The notes beneath the pieces are model-generated. The model was not told where the DNA came from. It searched no databases and saw only the letters and a program-made list of their open reading frames with translations. This document shows, piece by piece, positions 18,933-28,029 of a stretch of 64,000 nt of DNA; the stretch's first letter is position 1; every line of letters begins with the position of its first letter. The translations under genes were made by a program, and so were the position numbers. Source of the DNA: an uncultured Clostridia bacterium (lineage in GTDB: Bacteria > Bacillota > Clostridia > Christensenellales > UBA1242); contig CALVNY010000003.1 of NCBI GenBank assembly GCA_944350085.1, forward strand, positions 23,665 to 87,664, given 5' to 3'.

Positions 18933-19553
18933 TTATTTTGAGTATAATTCTACAATTAAATGTTCTTGGATATTTAGGTCAATATCATCTCTTTGTGGTA
19001 AAGCATTAATTTTACCTGTTAGTTTTGTGTTATCAAATTCTAACCATTTTGGATAAACAACTTTAACATCTTTTAAAGATTTGAACATTTCTTTTTCGCG
19101 TTTATTTTCTTTTACAGCAATAACATCATCAACTGATACTAGATAACTTGGGATATTAACTGTTTTACCATTAACAGTAATGTGTCCATGGTTAACAATT
19201 TGCCTACTTTCATCACGGCTAGCACCAATGCCCATTCTATAAACAACATTATCAAGTCTGCGTTCTAGAAGTACAAGCATATTTTCACCAACGATACCTT
19301 TCATGTTATTTGCCATATCGTAGTATTTTCTAAATTGTTTTTCTTGTAAACCGTATGCTCTTTTAACTTTTTGTTTTTCTCTTAATTGTGTTCCATATTC
19401 AGTAATTTTCTTTCTTGCAGCCCCATGTACACCAGGAACATTAGGTCTTCTTTCAAAAGAACATTTTTTTGTTAAACAGCGTTCACCTTTAAGGAACAAT
19501 TTACAACCTTCTCTACGACACAATTTGCAATCTGCATCTGTATATCTTGCCAT
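18933..19553 (-). CDS. rpsD: 30S ribosomal protein S4, zinc-binding form
   Basis: Primary 16S rRNA binder that nucleates 30S assembly and, in other bacteria, represses its own operon. 206 residues with an S4 RNA-binding domain in the middle (about 96-155, RRLDNVVYRMGIGASR...VNGHITVNG). The N-terminus keeps four cysteines (CKLCRREGCKLFLKGERC and a following C), so it is the zinc (C+) form. Its place inside the rpsM-rpsK-rpsD-rpoA unit fits autoregulation at the rpsM leader. Confidence 0.98.
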   Translation of the reverse strand: MARYTDADCKLCRREGCKLFLKGERCLTKKCSFERRPNVPGVHGAARKKITEYGTQLREKQKVKRAYGLQEKQFRKYYDMANNMKGIVGENMLVLLERRLDNVVYRMGIGASRDESRQIVNHGHITVNGKTVNIPSYLVSVDDVIAVKENKREKEMFKSLKDVKVVYPKWLEFDNTKLTGKINALPQRDDIDLNIQEHLIVELYSK

Positions 19554-19578
19554 TTATTTATTCTCCTTAAAATTTCTA

Positions 19579-19971
19579 TTATATTCTTCTACGCTTTGGT
19601 GGGCGACAACCATTGTGTGGGATTGGAGATACATCTTTAATTAATGTAACATCAATTCCGCTAGCAGTAAGTGCTCTAATTGCAGTTTCTCTTCCTGTGC
19701 CCGGACCTTTTACATAAACTTCTACACTTTTAATACCAGCATCTCTTGCTGCTTTAGCAGCAATTTCGCCTGCTTGTTGAGCAGCATAAGGTGTGCTTTT
19801 TCTACTACCACTTAAACCCAAACTACCTGCACTACTCCAAGAAACAGTGTTTCCTGCCATATCAGTAATAGTAACAATAGTATTGTTAAAAGAAGCATGA
19901 ATATGAGCAATACCTTTGTCGGTATTTAATGTGCTTTTTCTTTTCTTTGTAGTTTTCTTAACAACAGCCAT
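19579..19971 (-). CDS. rpsK: 30S ribosomal protein S11
   Basis: Platform protein of the small subunit that contacts the mRNA exit region. The 130 residues contain the family core [37 protein letters not shown] and the basic end [16 protein letters not shown] Lys/Arg-rich N-terminus (about 15 residues) precedes the core. It lies 29 bases after rpsM. Confidence 0.98.
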   Translation of the reverse strand: MAVVKKTTKKRKSTLNTDKGIAHIHASFNNTIVTITDMAGNTVSWSSAGSLGLSGSRKSTPYAAQQAGEIAAKAARDAGIKSVEVYVKGPGTGRETAIRALTASGIDVTLIKDVSPIPHNGCRPPKRRRI

Positions 19972-20000
19972 TATTTATTGACTCCTTATTTTAATTTTAT

Positions 20001-20381
20001 TTATTTAACATTTGCTTTTTTGCCCTTAGAAACAGTTTTCTTTGGACCTTTTCTTGTTCTAGCGTTTTGTTTAGTATTTTGACCACGAACAGGCAAACCT
20101 TTTCTATGTCTAATACCACGATAGCAACCTATTTCTTGTAAGCGTTTAATGTTTAGTGATACTTCTCTTTGTAAGTCACCTTCAACAACGCAGTTTTTTT
20201 CAATGTAACTTCTTAATTTTGCTACATCGTCTTCGGTTAAATCTTTAACACGAGTATCTGGATTTACTTTGGTTTCTTTTAAGATTTTAGCAGAAATTTT
20301 TGGTCCAATACCATAAATATAGCATAATCCTGCTTCAACTCTCTTATCTCTTGGTAAATCAACACCAGCAATACGAGCCAT
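20001..20381 (-). CDS. rpsM: 30S ribosomal protein S13
   Basis: Head protein of the small subunit that contacts the P-site tRNA and L5. The 126 residues have the helix-two-turn-helix start [22 protein letters not shown] and the basic tail with [11 protein letters not shown] and TRKGPKKT. It starts the alpha unit after a 219-base gap that holds a leader-like hairpin and a possible internal promoter. TGGAGG precedes the ATG. Confidence 0.98.
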   Translation of the reverse strand: MARIAGVDLPRDKRVEAGLCYIYGIGPKISAKILKETKVNPDTRVKDLTEDDVAKLRSYIEKNCVVEGDLQREVSLNIKRLQEIGCYRGIRHRKGLPVRGQNTKQNARTRKGPKKTVSKGKKANVK

Positions 20382-20600
20382 TAATTTTCCTCCATAAAAT
20401 TTATTAAAAGTTTTTTTGCAATTTAACTTAGAATGATTGAGTTTTAATTAAATTGCCAATCTGTGATTAATTTTTAAAATTAATTTACAAGATATATATT
20501 AAACGCAAAATTTTATATGATTTAATCATACAGCCGCAAACTTTGCGATTATTTTCAAGTTATTTTTTTATAAAAAAGCCTTAATATATAATTTTATATA
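20382..20600 (-). promoter_or_regulatory. alpha-operon leader with possible internal promoter, upstream of rpsM
   Basis: The only gap longer than 90 bases between rpsJ and rplQ. On the minus strand it holds, in order: a compact hairpin CGCAA/TTGCG at about 20534-20549; a possible promoter TTGCGG-N16-TATAAA overlapping that hairpin; and, close to rpsM, a perfect 9-bp helix GCAATTTAA (20456-20448) with TTAAATTGC (20426-20418) enclosing a 21-base loop. In other bacteria S4 represses translation from this position, so this is a candidate S4 site. Promoter and function are inference. Confidence 0.45.
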
Positions 20601-20717
20601 TTAACCTTGTCTTTGTTTGTGTTTTGGGTATTTTGAGCAAATAACCATAACAACACCGTCGCGTTTGATTATTTTGCATTTATCACACATTTTTTTAACT
20701 GATGGTCTAACTTTCAT
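20601..20717 (-). CDS. rpmJ: 50S ribosomal protein L36, zinc-binding form
   Basis: A 38-residue protein with the conserved start [15 protein letters not shown], then [12 protein letters not shown]. The three Cys and one His ligands of the zinc site are intact (C+ form). L36 binds 23S rRNA near the L7/L12 stalk base. AAGGAG lies upstream of the ATG. It sits 18 bases after infA, the usual infA-rpmJ-rpsM order. Confidence 0.97.
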   Translation of the reverse strand: MKVRPSVKKMCDKCKIIKRDGVVMVICSKYPKHKQRQG

Positions 20718-20735
20718 TATATTTCTCCTTAAAAA

Positions 20736-20957
20736 TTACTTTTTTAAACGCCAAATAATTCTGCCTTTGGTTAAATCGTAAGGCGACATTTCAACTTTTA
20801 CAGTGTCACCAGCCAAAATCTTTATATTGTTCATATAAAGTTTTCCACTAATATACGCAGTAATTATAAAGCCATTTGTTAGTTTTACTTTAAAGTTTGC
20901 ATTTCGTAAAACTTCAACAACCTCTCCTTCTGTTTCAATTACATCATTTTTAGACAC
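20736..20957 (-). CDS. infA: translation initiation factor IF-1
   Basis: Single S1/OB-fold protein that blocks the ribosomal A site during initiation. The 73 residues run [17 protein letters not shown]...[24 protein letters not shown], with the usual C-terminal RI-W-R end. The start codon is GTG; there is no in-frame ATG, and GGGAGG lies 9 bases upstream. The GTG overlaps the TAG of the upstream KOW gene by one base (TAGTG), so reinitiation coupling is likely. Confidence 0.96.
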   Translation of the reverse strand: MSKNDVIETEGEVVEVLRNANFKVKLTNGFIITAYISGKLYMNNIKILAGDTVKVEMSPYDLTKGRIIWRLKK

Positions 20958-21220
20958 TATAATATGCCTCCCAATTTATTTTTTTGATTTGTTTTTTTCA
21001 ACCAAAATATTATATCACAATTATGCATAGATTTAAAGTCTAAATTTTCCATTTTACAAAGAAATTTTAAATGTTTTAAATTTTTTCTTTTTAAATTGTT
21101 CAAATTTTTAACTTTTCCATCTGTTAAATAGGCAAAATTACCTTCTATTTTAATAACTGCATAAATTTTATTTATATCTTTTCCCTTAGTTGAAATTACT
21201 ACACTATTTTCTGTAATCAT
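20957..21220 (-). CDS. KOW-domain RNA-binding protein (L14e-like)
   Basis: An 87-residue protein whose first 40 residues ([32 protein letters not shown]) look like the KOW-fold protein that many clostridia encode between map and infA. The rest is basic and less conserved. It is probably a nucleic-acid-binding accessory of translation, but its role is not established. It sits 6 bases after map and overlaps the infA GTG by one base. Confidence 0.8.
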   Translation of the reverse strand: MITENSVVISTKGKDINKIYAVIKIEGNFAYLTDGKVKNLNNLKRKNLKHLKFLCKMENLDFKSMHNCDIIFWLKKTNQKNKLGGIL

Positions 21221-21226
21221 AATATC

Positions 21227-21970
21227 CTATAATGTTAAAATTTCAATTCCGTTTTCTGTAATTAAAATTGTGTTTTCATAGTGACAAGATGGCTTACCAT
21301 CTAATGTTTTACATGTCCAACCATCTGGCATAAATACAACATTTCTGTTTCCCATATTAACCATAGGTTCAACGGCTAGTACCATATTTTTATTAAGTCT
21401 TGCACCCGAGCCCTTAACTCCAAAATTTGGAATAGATGGGTCTTCATGAAGTTCTTTGCCTACACCATGACCAGTTAATTCTCTAACAATAGAATAACCA
21501 TTTTTTTCAACAAATTTTTGTACAGAACTTGATATGTCACCAACATAACTTCCTGCTTTTATATTTTTAACCCCTTCAAAAAAACTTTTTTCAGTAATGT
21601 CAATTAGTCTTTTTTTGTCGCTGTCAATTTTTCCAACAGGAAATGTTCTTGCAGCATCACTATAATATCCGTGATAAACTGCACCTGTGTCTATACTGAT
21701 TATATCCCCTTCCTCTAAAACTCTATCACTAGGAATACCATGAACAACTTCTTCATTAACAGAAGCACATATAGTTCCAGGAAATCCGTATAATCCTTTA
21801 AAGGCAGGCTTACAACCTTTGCTTAAAATAAAATCGTATGCAAGTTTATCCAAATGTTTTGTTGTAACACCCGGTTTTATTTCTTTTTTAAGCATTTCTA
21901 GCGTTAATTTAGTAACTTCACACGCTTTTCTTATAAGTTTTATTTCTTCTTCATTTTTAATCTTAATCAT
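21227..21970 (-). CDS. map: methionine aminopeptidase type I
   Basis: Removes the initiator methionine from new proteins. All five metal ligands of the pita-bread fold are visible in context: SIDTG and YSDAARTF (two Asp), LTGHGVG (His), AVEPMV (Glu), HYENTI (Glu). The 247 residues match the type I catalytic core without an N-terminal zinc extension. I chose the ATG at 21970 because AGGTGAG lies just upstream; the in-frame GTG at 21979 has no such site. It overlaps the end of adk by 8 bases. Confidence 0.97.
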   Translation of the reverse strand: MIKIKNEEEIKLIRKACEVTKLTLEMLKKEIKPGVTTKHLDKLAYDFILSKGCKPAFKGLYGFPGTICASVNEEVVHGIPSDRVLEEGDIISIDTGAVYHGYYSDAARTFPVGKIDSDKKRLIDITEKSFFEGVKNIKAGSYVGDISSSVQKFVEKNGYSIVRELTGHGVGKELHEDPSIPNFGVKGSGARLNKNMVLAVEPMVNMGNRNVVFMPDGWTCKTLDGKPSCHYENTILITENGIEILTL

Positions 21971-22610
21971 TGTTCTCACCTATTATGTTAACCAAATGAT
22001 TAAAAATGCTAGATATTTGCTCATCAACATTTTTACTTTCAAATTCTTTTTGGTTTACAACCTTTAAAATACCCTTATTTTTATAGTAGTCAACCAGTGG
22101 AAGTGCTTCTTTATTGTAAGTGGCAATTCTTTCATTAGTTTTGTAAGCATCGCTTCTAATATAAAGTTCTCCACCACATTTTTCACAAGTGCTTTTACTA
22201 TAATTGTGAATATTATAAATTGCTCCACAATCTTTGCATGTCCTTCTAGACATTGCCCTTTCCCTAATTTCATCTTCATCTACATCAAGCAAAATTGCAA
22301 TATCAACATTAGCAATTTTGTCTAATTCAACTGCTTGGGGTATTGTTCTAGGAAAACCATCTAAAATGTAACCATTTTTACAGTCTTCATTTGAAATTCT
22401 GCCTTTAAGCATATTTATTGAAACTTCGTCTGGCACAAAGTGACCATTATCAATATAACTTTGTGCCAAAATTCCTAGTTCCGTTTTATTCGCAATTTCT
22501 TTTCTAAATAAATCACCAGTGGATATATGAGGAATATTATAATATTTTGTTAAAAGTTCAGCCTGAGTGCCTTTACCACAGCCCGGCATTCCTAACAATA
22601 CAATAATCAT
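21963..22610 (-). CDS. adk: adenylate kinase, zinc-lid form
   Basis: Interconverts 2 ADP with ATP and AMP. 215 residues: P-loop GMPGCGKGT (7-15), AMP-site HISTGDLFR, GFPRT, and a lid with four cysteines (CKDC...CEKC), the zinc-binding lid typical of Gram-positive bacteria. It lies between secY and map, the usual place in the spc operon, 8 bases after secY. Confidence 0.98.
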   Translation of the reverse strand: MIIVLLGMPGCGKGTQAELLTKYYNIPHISTGDLFRKEIANKTELGILAQSYIDNGHFVPDEVSINMLKGRISNEDCKNGYILDGFPRTIPQAVELDKIANVDIAILLDVDEDEIRERAMSRRTCKDCGAIYNIHNYSKSTCEKCGGELYIRSDAYKTNERIATYNKEALPLVDYYKNKGILKVVNQKEFESKNVDEQISSIFNHLVNIIGENND

Positions 22611-22618
22611 ATAAACTC

Positions 22619-23926
22619 CTATTTATTTAAAAATCCTTTATAATTTCGCATTAACATTAATGCTTCTAATTGTTTGTCGAATTCAATTGCAACACTAACA
22701 ACGATTAGTAGTCCTGTTGCACTAAATGCACTTGTTAGCCCACTGCCACCAATTATTCCAAATATTAAACTTGGAACTAAAGCAATAAATGCTAAGAAAG
22801 TTGCACCAAATAGAGTAATTCTATTTGAAATTTTCTTTAAATATTCAGCAGTTGGTTTTCCAGGACGAATTCCAGGAATAAATCCGCCGTTTTGTTGAAT
22901 ATTTTTTGAAACATCTTCTGGATTAAATTGAATTTGTGTCCAGAAATATGCAAAGAATAAAATCAATAAACACATTACAACAATGTATATTATACTGCCT
23001 GTACCTAGCCACTCTGTATACCATTTTGCAAATCCAGAACTTGTGTCAGCATCAAAAATGCTTATTAAAAGTTGTGGAAAAGATAGTAAACTCATAGCAA
23101 ATATTATTGGCATAACACCTGTTGCATTAACCCTAATAGGAATATGTGTAGATTGTCCACCATACATTTTTCTGCCCTTAACTTGTTTAGCATATTGAAC
23201 AGGAACTTTCCTTTCGGCTAAGTCCATAAATACAATAAAACCAAATACAAAAATTAAAGCAATTATAAATAAAACTAATGGTAAAATTCCAGATGTGTCG
23301 CCTTTAAAAATTAATGATAAATTATTAAATATTGCAACACCTGCACTAGATAAAATACCTACAAATATTAATAAAGATTGTCCATTGCCAACACCAATTC
23401 CTGTAATTCTTTCACCTAACCAGAAAGTAAACATTGAGCCAGCAACTAGTGTTAAAACAACAATAGTTCCAACAACCCAAGCAGGACATTCAAATCCAAA
23501 CATGCTTGTGTTTAAAATATTTTGTTTGTTAAATGCTATAACAATAGCAATACTTTGTGCCAAAGCCAAAATTAATGCACATATTTTGGTATATAAACCA
23601 ATTCTTTTTTTGCCTTCTTCACCTTGTTTGCTAAGCCTTTCCCAACTAGGAATTGCAATAGTTAAAAGTTGAATAATAATTGATGCACTAATATATGGTG
23701 AAATACCAAGTGCTAAAATTGCACCTTGGGATAACGCACCACCAGAAATGGAACTTAAAAGTTGTAAAAATTCTTGTCCTTCAATTGCATTACTAAATTC
23801 GTTAATATTTAATCCTGCAACTGGCAAGAAACAACCAATTCTATAAATTAACAATAATAACAATGTTAATAAAATTTTATTTCTAATTTCTTTTACTTTA
23901 AAAGCATTTGCTATAGTTTTAAACAT
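22619..23926 (-). CDS. secY: SecY, protein-conducting channel
   Basis: Core of the SecYEG translocon in the plasma membrane. 435 residues with ten hydrophobic helices. Visible are the plug/helix-2 region (GGALSQGAILALGISPYISASII), the cytoplasmic loop with GERITGIGVGNGQSLLIF, VQYAKQVKGRKMYGG...IPIRVNATGVMPIIFA, and the C5-loop region NPEDVSKNIQQNGGFIPGIRPG that contacts SecA and the ribosome. The start codon overlaps the rplO stop by one base. Confidence 0.98.
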   Translation of the reverse strand: MFKTIANAFKVKEIRNKILLTLLLLLIYRIGCFLPVAGLNINEFSNAIEGQEFLQLLSSISGGALSQGAILALGISPYISASIIIQLLTIAIPSWERLSKQGEEGKKRIGLYTKICALILALAQSIAIVIAFNKQNILNTSMFGFECPAWVVGTIVVLTLVAGSMFTFWLGERITGIGVGNGQSLLIFVGILSSAGVAIFNNLSLIFKGDTSGILPLVLFIIALIFVFGFIVFMDLAERKVPVQYAKQVKGRKMYGGQSTHIPIRVNATGVMPIIFAMSLLSFPQLLISIFDADTSSGFAKWYTEWLGTGSIIYIVVMCLLILFFAYFWTQIQFNPEDVSKNIQQNGGFIPGIRPGKPTAEYLKKISNRITLFGATFLAFIALVPSLIFGIIGGSGLTSAFSATGLLIVVSVAIEFDKQLEALMLMRNYKGFLNK

Positions 23927-24372
23927 TATAGCACCTCTACTTTACCACCAGCGGATAAAATTTTTTGCACAGCACTATCTGTGAATTTGTTTGCTTTAAC
24001 AGTTAAAGCCTTAGTTAATTCACCATTGCCTAGCACTTTTAATCCATAAGGGGCAACTTTATTTATTAATTTCTTTTCTAATAGTAATTCAACTGTAACA
24101 ACAGTTTTGTCATTAAATACATTTAGATCACAAACATTAATAATGTTGTATTCTTTTTTGAATATTTTGTTGTTAAAGCCCCTTCTTGGAAGTCTTCTGA
24201 TTAAAGGCATTTGGCCACCTTCGAAGCCTGGGCGAACACCACCACCACTTCTAGCATTTTGACCTTTATTACCTTTACCACTTGTTTTACCTAAACCAGA
24301 ACCTATACCTCTACCTAATCTTTTAGGAGATTTTGTTGAGTTAGGAGCTGGAGCAATTTCGTGTAATTTCAT
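23926..24372 (-). CDS. rplO: 50S ribosomal protein L15
   Basis: Late-assembly protein with a long N-terminal extension that threads into the 23S rRNA. The 148 residues show the glycine-rich motif [18 protein letters not shown] and [18 protein letters not shown], then a globular C-terminal half. TAA/ATG overlap with secY couples ribosome and translocon synthesis. Confidence 0.98.
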   Translation of the reverse strand: MKLHEIAPAPNSTKSPKRLGRGIGSGLGKTSGKGNKGQNARSGGGVRPGFEGGQMPLIRRLPRRGFNNKIFKKEYNIINVCDLNVFNDKTVVTVELLLEKKLINKVAPYGLKVLGNGELTKALTVKANKFTDSAVQKILSAGGKVEVL

Positions 24373-24386
24373 TTCGCTTAAACCTC

Positions 24387-24827
24387 CTATATTTCTTCAA
24401 CATTAACTAGATGTTTAACTTTAAAAATCATTCCACGAGTAGCAGGATTATCTGGCAAAACATTACTTGAATGTAATTTGTTTAAACCTAAACTTCTAAC
24501 TACCAATGCTTGTTTTTTATTGTAACCAATTGTACTTCTAACTAATGTAACTTTTATTTGTTTAACTGGTTTAGTTTCAGTTTTAGTAACAACTTTTGTT
24601 TCAACTGTTTTAGTTGCAGGAGTTTTTTCAACTTTTGTTTCAGCCTTAACTTCTACATTCTTTTTAGCAGTTGTTGTTTTTGTAGTTGTTGTTGTTTTTT
24701 TAGTTGTTGTTGATTTTGTTGAATTTGTTTTAGTTGTTGTAGTTTTTTTAGCAGCAGTTTTAGCCCCTGTGCTAGTTTTAGCAGCAGTGGTTTTAGTTGC
24801 TGTTTTTGTAGTTTTTGCTTCAGCCAT
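24387..24827 (-). CDS. rpmD: 50S ribosomal protein L30 with a long Lys/Thr/Ala N-terminal extension
   Basis: The last 58 residues (about 89-146) are a normal L30: [47 protein letters not shown]. The 88 residues before it are a low-complexity run of Lys, Thr and Ala with KTT/AKK-type units, then a Val/Glu/Lys segment. L30 is normally about 60 residues with no extension. The ATG at 24827 follows an AGGTAGG-like site, and no strong start lies inside the extension, so the long form appears genuine. Repetition makes replication slippage likely, so length may vary between strains. Confidence 0.93.
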   Translation of the reverse strand: MAEAKTTKTATKTTAAKTSTGAKTAAKKTTTTKTNSTKSTTTKKTTTTTKTTTAKKNVEVKAETKVEKTPATKTVETKVVTKTETKPVKQIKVTLVRSTIGYNKKQALVVRSLGLNKLHSSNVLPDNPATRGMIFKVKHLVNVEEI

Positions 24828-24838
24828 ACTTCACCTAC

Positions 24839-25390
24839 CTATCTAATTTCTTCTATGGTTTTTCCTCTAAGTGCAGCAACTTCTTCAATGCTTTTTAATT
24901 GCATTAATCCATTAAGTGTTGCACGAGCACAATTTATTTTTGCTCTTGAACCATGAATTTTACTTGTAACATCTTTTATTCCAACTAATTCAACAACTGG
25001 TCTAACAGCACCACCTGCAATTACTCCAGTACCTTCTTTTGCTGGCATAAGAATTACTGTACTTCTGCCATATTTACCGATAACTTCATGTGGAATTGTT
25101 GTACCATCAAGTGAAATTTTAACCATACGTTTTTTAGCGTCCATAGTTGCTTTTTCAATTGCTTGTGGAACTTCTGCTGCTTTTCCTGTACCAATACCTA
25201 CTTGACCCTTTTTGTCGCCACATACTACTAGTGCAGAGAAACGCATTGTTCTACCGCCTTTAACAACTTTGGTTACACGGTTAACATTTACTAATTTCTT
25301 TTCAATTGCATCTACTTCTTTTTCTTTGCTAAAAGTTCTTTTTTCTCTTGGTTTTCTTTCAGCGTTATGTTTGTTTTCATTATTTTGCAT
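24839..25390 (-). CDS. rpsE: 30S ribosomal protein S5
   Basis: Decoding-accuracy protein at the mRNA entry channel. From the ATG at 25390 (6 bases after AGAGGTG) it is 183 residues; the upstream GTG at 25399 lies too close to that site. A hydrophilic start ([20 protein letters not shown]) precedes the double-stranded RNA-binding-like domain ([22 protein letters not shown]..., GKKGQVG-type loop as [10 protein letters not shown]), then the C-terminal domain ([22 protein letters not shown]). The gap from rplR is 12 bases. Confidence 0.97.
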   Translation of the reverse strand: MQNNENKHNAERKPREKRTFSKEKEVDAIEKKLVNVNRVTKVVKGGRTMRFSALVVCGDKKGQVGIGTGKAAEVPQAIEKATMDAKKRMVKISLDGTTIPHEVIGKYGRSTVILMPAKEGTGVIAGGAVRPVVELVGIKDVTSKIHGSRAKINCARATLNGLMQLKSIEEVAALRGKTIEEIR

Positions 25391-25402
25391 AACATTCACC
25401 TC

Positions 25403-25771
25403 TTAAAACTCTAAACCAGCGCTTCTTGCGCCATCTGCTAATGCTTTAACTCTGCCTGTGTATAAGTAACCTGCTCTATCAAAAACAACTTTCTTAATAC
25501 CTTTTTTAATTGCAAGTTTTGCAACTGCTTCGCCAACCATTGTTGCAGATTCGGTTTTGGTTTTTCCTTCTAATTTTTTTGCTAACTCTTTGTTAGTAGT
25601 AGATGAACTAACTAAGGTAACACCGTTTACATCGTCAATAACTTGTGCGTAGATATGAGTTAAGCTTCTGTAAACACTAAGTCTTGGGCGTTCAGGAGTG
25701 CCTTTAACCTTGCTTCTAACTTTTATAGCACGGCTTTTACGCAATGCGTTTTTATTTTTCTTACTTACCAT
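25403..25771 (-). CDS. rplR: 50S ribosomal protein L18
   Basis: Binds 5S rRNA with L5 in the central protuberance. The 122 residues show [20 protein letters not shown], the internal alanine-rich helix and the C-terminal [21 protein letters not shown]. Basic N-terminus as usual. 13 bases after rplF. Confidence 0.98.
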   Translation of the reverse strand: MVSKKNKNALRKSRAIKVRSKVKGTPERPRLSVYRSLTHIYAQVIDDVNGVTLVSSSTTNKELAKKLEGKTKTESATMVGEAVAKLAIKKGIKKVVFDRAGYLYTGRVKALADGARSAGLEF

Positions 25772-25784
25772 TACATTTCACCTC

Positions 25785-26324
25785 TTACTTTTTACCTGTC
25801 TTTCTTTCTTTACGCACAACTACTTCGTCAACATAAGTAATACCATATGCATGATATGGTTCTACTGGTTTAATATCTCTAACTCTTGCTGCAAATTGGC
25901 CAACAAGTTCTTTATCAATACCTTTAACTGTTATAACAGTTTTATCGCAAGATAAAGTAATACCTGGAATAGCCTTTACTTCAACTGGGTGAGAGAACCC
26001 AATATTTAAAACAACATTTGGACCACTCATGCTTGCTTTAAAACCAACACCATTGATGTTTAATTGTTTTTGGTAACCTTTTGTTACTCCAACAACCATA
26101 TTTTCAACTAATTGTCTGTATAAACCGTGTAATGCACGAGTTTCATCTTTATCGTTGTTTCTTGAAACTAAAATTTCATTATTTTCAACTTTAAATTGAA
26201 TATCCTTGCTAGGAAATTCTCTTGTTAATGTTCCCAAAGGACCTTTAACTGTAACTTTACCATTGTTGTTTTCAAATGTTACAGATGATGGTAATTCAAT
26301 AGGTTTTCTTCCGATTCTACTCAT
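25785..26324 (-). CDS. rplF: 50S ribosomal protein L6
   Basis: Two tandem alpha/beta domains near the sarcin-ricin loop. The 179 residues open with MSRIGRKPIELPSSVTF and VKGPLGTL; the signature near the C-terminus reads VKGIDKELVGQFAARVRDIKPVEPYHAYGI. It lies between rpsH and rplR in standard order. Confidence 0.98.
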   Translation of the reverse strand: MSRIGRKPIELPSSVTFENNNGKVTVKGPLGTLTREFPSKDIQFKVENNEILVSRNNDKDETRALHGLYRQLVENMVVGVTKGYQKQLNINGVGFKASMSGPNVVLNIGFSHPVEVKAIPGITLSCDKTVITVKGIDKELVGQFAARVRDIKPVEPYHAYGITYVDEVVVRKERKTGKK

Positions 26325-26336
26325 AATTTAAACCTC

Positions 26337-26732
26337 CTACCACACATAAGCAAGCACTTCGCCACCGATTTTTTCGGCTCTTGCTTGTCTATCTGTCATT
26401 AATCCTTTTGATGTGGAAACAATAGCAATTCCTAATCCATTAAGAACTTTTGGAAGGTCTTCATAACCAGCATAAATTCTTAAACCTGGTTTAGAAATTC
26501 TTTTTATTCCATTAATTACTCTTTCGTTGTTTGGACCATATTTTAATGTAATTTTAATTACACTATCAACGCCTTCACCAACTACTTCATAAGCAGAAAT
26601 ATATCCTTCATTTAACAATACTTCTGCAATGTTAACTTTTGTTTTAGAAGTAGGAATAGATACTTCTTTATGTTTTGCAATAATTGCATTACGAATTCTT
26701 GTAAGCATATCTGCGATTGGATCGTTCATCAT
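26337..26732 (-). CDS. rpsH: 30S ribosomal protein S8
   Basis: Central-domain 16S rRNA binder; in E. coli it also represses the spc operon by binding the rplE region. The 131 residues read [16 protein letters not shown]..., ending with [20 protein letters not shown]...GGEVLAYVW, typical. Of two adjacent ATGs the first (26732) is 8 bases from GGAGGA. Confidence 0.98.
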   Translation of the reverse strand: MMNDPIADMLTRIRNAIIAKHKEVSIPTSKTKVNIAEVLLNEGYISAYEVVGEGVDSVIKITLKYGPNNERVINGIKRISKPGLRIYAGYEDLPKVLNGLGIAIVSTSKGLMTDRQARAEKIGGEVLAYVW

Positions 26733-26749
26733 TTATCATTTCCTCCTTC

Positions 26750-26935
26750 TTACCAACTACTCTTTTTAAAACCAGGAATTTCACCTTTGTATGCTAATTC
26801 TCTGAAACAGATTCTGCAAATGCCATATTTTTTAAGCACTGAGTGAGGTCTGCCACAAAGACTGCAACGAGTGTATTCCCTAGTACTAAATTTTTGTGCT
26901 TTTTTATTTTTTTCAATTAATGCTTTTCTTGCCAT
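26750..26935 (-). CDS. rpsN: 30S ribosomal protein S14, zinc-binding (type Z)
   Basis: The 61-residue short form, with the zinc site [20 protein letters not shown] intact and the C-terminal [18 protein letters not shown] typical of type Z S14. It sits in the head of the small subunit. No zinc-free S14 copy is present in the window. 21 bases after rplE. Confidence 0.98.
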   Translation of the reverse strand: MARKALIEKNKKAQKFSTREYTRCSLCGRPHSVLKKYGICRICFRELAYKGEIPGFKKSSW

Positions 26936-26956
26936 ATTAATTCTCCTTTAAAACCC

Positions 26957-27508
26957 TTACTTTTTGAAAGGCAAACCTAAGTTTTCCAACAAAGATTTAG
27001 CTTCCTTATCAGATTTTGCGGTTGTAACAAATATAACATCTAACCCTCTGACTTTATCAATTTTTTCGTAAGATATTTCAGGGAATATTAATTGTTCTGT
27101 TAAACCAAGTGAATAGTTTCCTTTTCCATCAAAAGCTTTTGAACTAACGCCTTGGAAGTCACGAACACGAGGCAAAGCTATTGTAATTAATTTTTCTAAA
27201 AATTCATACATAATTTCGCCACGAAGTGTAACTTTTGCACCAACTTTTTGTCCTGCTCTTAATTTGAAATTTGCAATAGACTTTTTAGCAGTTGTAACTA
27301 ATGGTTTTTGTCCAGTAATTAGTGCAAGTTCTTCAACTGCTTTATTGAAAGATTGTGTATTGTCTTTAACATCGCCAAGTCCACGGCTAACAACAATTTT
27401 ATCTAACTTTGGAACTTCGTTAACATTTTTATAGCCATATTCTTTTGTTAATGCTGGAACAACATCTTTAACATAATGAACATACATTCTATTATCTTTT
27501 TTAGCCAT
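26957..27508 (-). CDS. rplE: 50S ribosomal protein L5
   Basis: 5S rRNA-binding protein contacting the P-site tRNA. 183 residues with [26 protein letters not shown]-type [23 protein letters not shown], and [23 protein letters not shown]. It starts 2 bases after the rplX stop, and its Shine-Dalgarno (GGAGGAG) is written inside the last codons of rplX, where it encodes Gly-Gly-Asp. Confidence 0.98.
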   Translation of the reverse strand: MAKKDNRMYVHYVKDVVPALTKEYGYKNVNEVPKLDKIVVSRGLGDVKDNTQSFNKAVEELALITGQKPLVTTAKKSIANFKLRAGQKVGAKVTLRGEIMYEFLEKLITIALPRVRDFQGVSSKAFDGKGNYSLGLTEQLIFPEISYEKIDKVRGLDVIFVTTAKSDKEAKSLLENLGLPFKK

Positions 27509-27510
27509 TA

Positions 27511-28020
27511 TTACTTATCTCCTCCGTTCCTAGTAATTGATTTTTTTGGTGCAGTTTTGCTTGCACTCTTTTTAGCAGGTGCTTTTTTAGTTTCAGTTGA
27601 TTTTTTTGTTACTGCTTTTTTTGCAGTTGTTGTTTTTTCTTCAACTTTTGCTTCTGCTGGTTTTGATTTGCTAACAGCTTTTGCTGTTGTTGTCTTTTTA
27701 ACTTTTTCATCTAAACTTGCTCCACAATGTTTACAAGTACGAGTTGATTTTCCATCAACAACTTTATTTGAAACACGTGTTGCTTTTTTACAACTTGGGC
27801 AAACTAATTGAACATTACTTACATTAATTTTGCCTTCTGTTTTAACTATTGCGCTTTTTTCTTGTGCATTTCTTGCTTTTTTGTTTTTTGATATAATATT
27901 AACACCTTCAACAACTACAGAATTATCAGAAGGATTTGCTACTAATATTTTACCTGTTTTACCTTTGTCACGACCAGCAAGAACTACAACATTGTCGCCT
28001 TTTTTAACATGTAATTTCAT
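27511..28020 (-). CDS. rplX: 50S ribosomal protein L24 with zinc motif and Lys/Ala/Thr tail
   Basis: The first 75 residues are L24: [20 protein letters not shown] (KOW domain) and [15 protein letters not shown]. Next comes a four-cysteine knuckle (CPSC at about 76-79 and CKHC at about 97-100), a zinc-type variant of the C-terminal extension. The last 65-70 residues are low-complexity Lys/Ala/Thr/Ser ([20 protein letters not shown]...KKAPAKKS), making it 169 residues where 100-110 is normal. The end carries the rplE Shine-Dalgarno. The tail resembles the one on L30. Confidence 0.95.
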   Translation of the reverse strand: MKLHVKKGDNVVVLAGRDKGKTGKILVANPSDNSVVVEGVNIISKNKKARNAQEKSAIVKTEGKINVSNVQLVCPSCKKATRVSNKVVDGKSTRTCKHCGASLDEKVKKTTTAKAVSKSKPAEAKVEEKTTTAKKAVTKKSTETKKAPAKKSASKTAPKKSITRNGGDK

Positions 28021-28029
28021 ACTTTCCTC

